DNA of 64,000 bases from assembly GCF_019802255.1 (NCBI RefSeq), contig NZ_JAHYSS010000005.1:558001-622000 (forward strand), given 5' to 3'. Positions 63,001 through 64,000 of the stretch are shown here, one piece after another. Numbering within the stretch: the stretch's first letter is position 1; every line of letters begins with the position of its first letter. This DNA is from Pedobacter polysacchareus. Lineage in GTDB: Bacteria > Bacteroidota > Bacteroidia > Sphingobacteriales > Sphingobacteriaceae. The translations under genes and the position numbers were made by a program. Below the pieces are notes generated by a model. The model was not told the DNA's origin and did not search any database. It saw only the letters and a list, made by a program, of their open reading frames with translations.

Positions 63001-63052
63001 GGAGCGTTACCGGATGTTTAAAAAAATAACAAGGGTGTAGTCGTTTGATCAT
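60047..63052 (-). CDS. susC: SusC/RagA-family TonB-linked outer-membrane transporter (locus 2)
   Basis: A 1001-residue SusC-like protein with signal peptide (1-36, TAAYAQ), CarboxypepD_reg domain (ITGIVTNEGAPLPGAVVRVK), TonB box region AVAVIGYGTQKRKDLTG, plug motifs LQGRVAGVSVTQ, PLYIVDGVALG and VLKDASATAIYGSRGANGV, and barrel ending TIMLNLTF. It pairs with the SusD-like protein just downstream for TonB-driven oligosaccharide import. No STN domain is present. Regulation probably comes from the divergent propeller sensor that begins at 63403. Confidence 0.95.
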   Translation of the reverse strand: MIKRLHPCYFFKHPVTLRLTLLLLLICTGFTAAYAQQVITGIVTNEGAPLPGAVVRVKGASISTQTNPEGKFSINAPADATLIFNYVGMKEKQVPVNNQKVITVALESDVKTLDAVAVIGYGTQKRKDLTGSIATLKADAYKDQPVLNAASALQGRVAGVSVTQSSGAPGGQAKIRIRGANSIGGSNEPLYIVDGVALGSIGIQDLNVNDIEAMDVLKDASATAIYGSRGANGVVIVTTKKGKSGAVKVAYNSFVNFSSPMKRYKLMDAVTYANMANLAAGSPVIPNPESYAGKTTDWQDLLFKDAITQNHQLSVNGGSENVKYYVSGFYTDQDGLLVNTNQKKFGLRTNLEAKLNSKISLGVNLFAQRINSKNNGLQTSKANPVMASIAWAPTEPVYDDEATKQYNRNGLSPIWPNPYMTSMESDNNVFANVATMNANLKYNITDWLTFTSTFGLDLNLSKAASLTNNWISQGNMKSAQSFSENYNFQNNNVLTFHKVINEKHDLTITAVEESTQNTSSSFSANGSGLSTTSNGYYNLGLNTAQSISSGYSQWSILSFMGRAAYSYDGKYMATVTIRRDGSSKFQGDNKWSNFPSASLGWNLSEESFIKKLNVFSALKLRAGWGVTGNQSIAPYSTLGLLSPVNYSYGSTTSFQGYTLGNPNTPDIKWETTKQTDIGVDMSFFNRRLNITADYYNKNTTDLLLFTPIDNYLGGGTLLKNIGAVNNKGFEFMVDFNAIDHTDFKWNTSFNAALNKNKVVSLGDQTMIRRAQIGGGLINSPIQVIQVGQPLGSFYLIPWEGVYQNNENGHKAGDYKYTDVSGNGTIGFEDMVISGNAMPKVQWGFNNNFGYKNLELNVFIQGAYGHKMFNATYAASAIATSDVAYPTLAAAADYWTPQNTGSVWANPTSTAKEYIESTQFLQNAAYARLKNVSLSYNFPKSMMKFGNAKLTLSGQNLFTITKYKGFDPEASSTAANSDSDAGIDLGAYPSPKTFTIMLNLTF

Positions 63053-63402
63053 AATTGATTTGGTTGTTTTTTTGAATAAAGAATTCGGGTTTTTGTTGGG
63101 TTTATAAGGATGGTGTCTGGTTTTTTAGATTGCCTTCGGTTTTTGAGGCCTGTCTTTATGCCGAGCCTGGATGGGCTCAGAATAAAACAGCGCGTGATCA
63201 GGCTGGTGTTTTCATGATATTTGGTTTAAGTGAGGTAATTAGCGATAAAATGTGCTCAACCGCTTTGCTAAGGTATATAGGAATAGCAGCCTGAAAAGGG
63301 GGTGAAGTAATTAAAAAAGGGGGGTAAACTCGGTAGGTTCACTATATAAAACACAAATAATACTTACATTCAGCCCTAGAAATCATATTCCTCTACCTCC
63401 AC
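63053..63402. other. divergent promoter region of locus 2
   Basis: About 350 bases between susC (minus) and the propeller sensor (plus). It must hold both promoters, but no exact TAnnTTTG box with a -33 partner stands out on either strand. It has G-runs near 63297-63326 and a small AGCC/GGCT inverted repeat near 63164-63177. No coding frame is convincing. Confidence 0.5.
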
Positions 63403-64000
63403 ATGTTTAATCAACTTAAAAGTATTGCCATCACTGTTTCATTGTTATGGATCACCTTACCTTCATCTGCATTTGATTTTTCTTCGGTATTCTATTTAGG
63501 CATTGAAAATGGGCTTTCTAATAATGAAGTGAATTGTATTTTTCAGAGCAGGAATGGATTTATGTGGTTTGGCACTTTTGATGGTTTAAACCGTTATGAT
63601 GGCTACAGTTTCAAGATTTTCAGGAAAAAGCTGAAGGATGGGAATTCGCTCCTCAACAACAGGGTGCAATGCCTGGCTGAAGATGAAGTTGGAAACCTTT
63701 GGGTTGGTACGATGGGCGGGGTCTCCATTTATAATGAGGCAAAGGATAGCTTTACTACGCTGTACTTTAACCCAGTTTCAAAATCTGGAACACAGCGGGT
63801 CGACAATACTACGGTATTAAAAAAAGAAGGCAATAATGATATGCTGATCGGCACCGCCAAAGATGGGCTGCTGCTGTATACAAAAGAAACCGGAAAGACC
63901 ATTCAGATTCCGCTTTTATCCGCCGGAGTGTCAAAACGCGTTTCCTACCAGGTAACGGCTATAGAAAGGGATAGAAATAACCAGGTTTGGTTGTTTATTG
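63403..64000 (+). CDS. two-component-regulator propeller sensor (partial, runs off right edge)
   Basis: An ATG opens 199 codons to the window edge with no stop. Residues 1-23 are a signal peptide (VSLLWITLPSSAFDF). Then come Reg_prop-type repeats: GLSNNEVNCIFQSRNGFMWFGT, DGLNRYDGYSF and NNRVQCLAEDEVGNLWVGT-like segments, the hallmark opening of hybrid two-component or SusR-like glycan sensors. The C-terminal output domains are outside the window, so kinase or HTH type is unknown. Its divergent position next to susC marks it as the likely regulator of locus 2. The opening is the standard form, unlike the more diverged locus 1 regulator. Confidence 0.88.
   Translation, partial: MFNQLKSIAITVSLLWITLPSSAFDFSSVFYLGIENGLSNNEVNCIFQSRNGFMWFGTFDGLNRYDGYSFKIFRKKLKDGNSLLNNRVQCLAEDEVGNLWVGTMGGVSIYNEAKDSFTTLYFNPVSKSGTQRVDNTTVLKKEGNNDMLIGTAKDGLLLYTKETGKTIQIPLLSAGVSKRVSYQVTAIERDRNNQVWLFI

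Noticed and set aside
1-64000. CRISPR arrays, rRNA or tRNA genes, insertion sequences and prophage
   Set aside because: No regular direct-repeat array, no tRNA-like cloverleaf, no transposase or integrase motif was found when reading both strands by eye.

Overview
The window looks like chromosome of a Pedobacter-like member of the Sphingobacteriaceae (Bacteroidota). The evidence is two complete SusC/SusD pairs, an ECF sigma/FecR pair feeding a TonB receptor with an STN domain, many lipoproteins with Lys/Asp-rich residues after the lipobox cysteine, LytS/LytTR and propeller-type regulators, and a few promoter-like TAnnTTTG boxes. No rRNA, tRNA, CRISPR array, integrase or insertion sequence was seen. 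The genus is an inference from gene content.

Left part (1-16.6 kb): mostly housekeeping and stress genes. These are a partial rhodanese, a fatty acid hydroxylase followed by a double-domain universal stress protein, gdhA behind a leader with an attenuator-like hairpin, a LytS-type kinase with its LytTR regulator, a decayed small gene, a betaine/choline (BCCT) transporter in operon with a second universal stress protein, DinB and GNAT proteins, a GH29 alpha-L-fucosidase, a cold shock protein, an AHSA1-like protein, a DUF1080 protein, an HdhA-like dehydrogenase and an orphan lipoprotein.

Middle (16.7-34.2 kb): one continuous co-oriented block. It holds an ECF sigma factor, a FecR anti-sigma factor, a TonB receptor with an STN signalling domain, two lipoproteins of unknown role, three successive lipoproteins each with two FAS1 (fasciclin) domains, an Oar-like TonB receptor, and an IPT/TIG-NHL lipoprotein. 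Gaps are tiny or start and stop codons overlap, and a strong terminator closes it. It has no SusD and no degradative enzyme, so it is not an ordinary polysaccharide locus. It is the best candidate here for an undescribed cell-surface system.

34.2-38.5 kb: a probable transition-metal (perhaps zinc) acquisition locus. TTGCA-rich operator-like repeats precede a small His/Cys protein, a ZnuD-type TonB receptor and two DUF4625 lipoproteins, one with a dense histidine cluster. Then come a frame-disrupted small ORF, a Bcr/CflA efflux pump with a PLDc_N mini-protein, a divergent MocR-type regulator, an acyltransferase and a GH27 alpha-galactosidase.

Right part (44.2-64 kb): two convergent polysaccharide utilisation loci. 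Locus 1 (plus strand) has a divergent membrane-anchored propeller/LuxR-HTH regulator, a PKD lipoprotein, SusC, SusD, a GH158-like clan GH-A enzyme and a PKD-GH16 laminarinase, which fits beta-1,3-glucan use. Locus 2 (minus strand) has SusC, SusD, a GH16 enzyme with a C-terminal binding module and a GH20 hexosaminidase, with the start of a divergent propeller sensor running off the right edge. Together they suggest complex glucan/GlcNAc material such as fungal cell wall, but this is inference.
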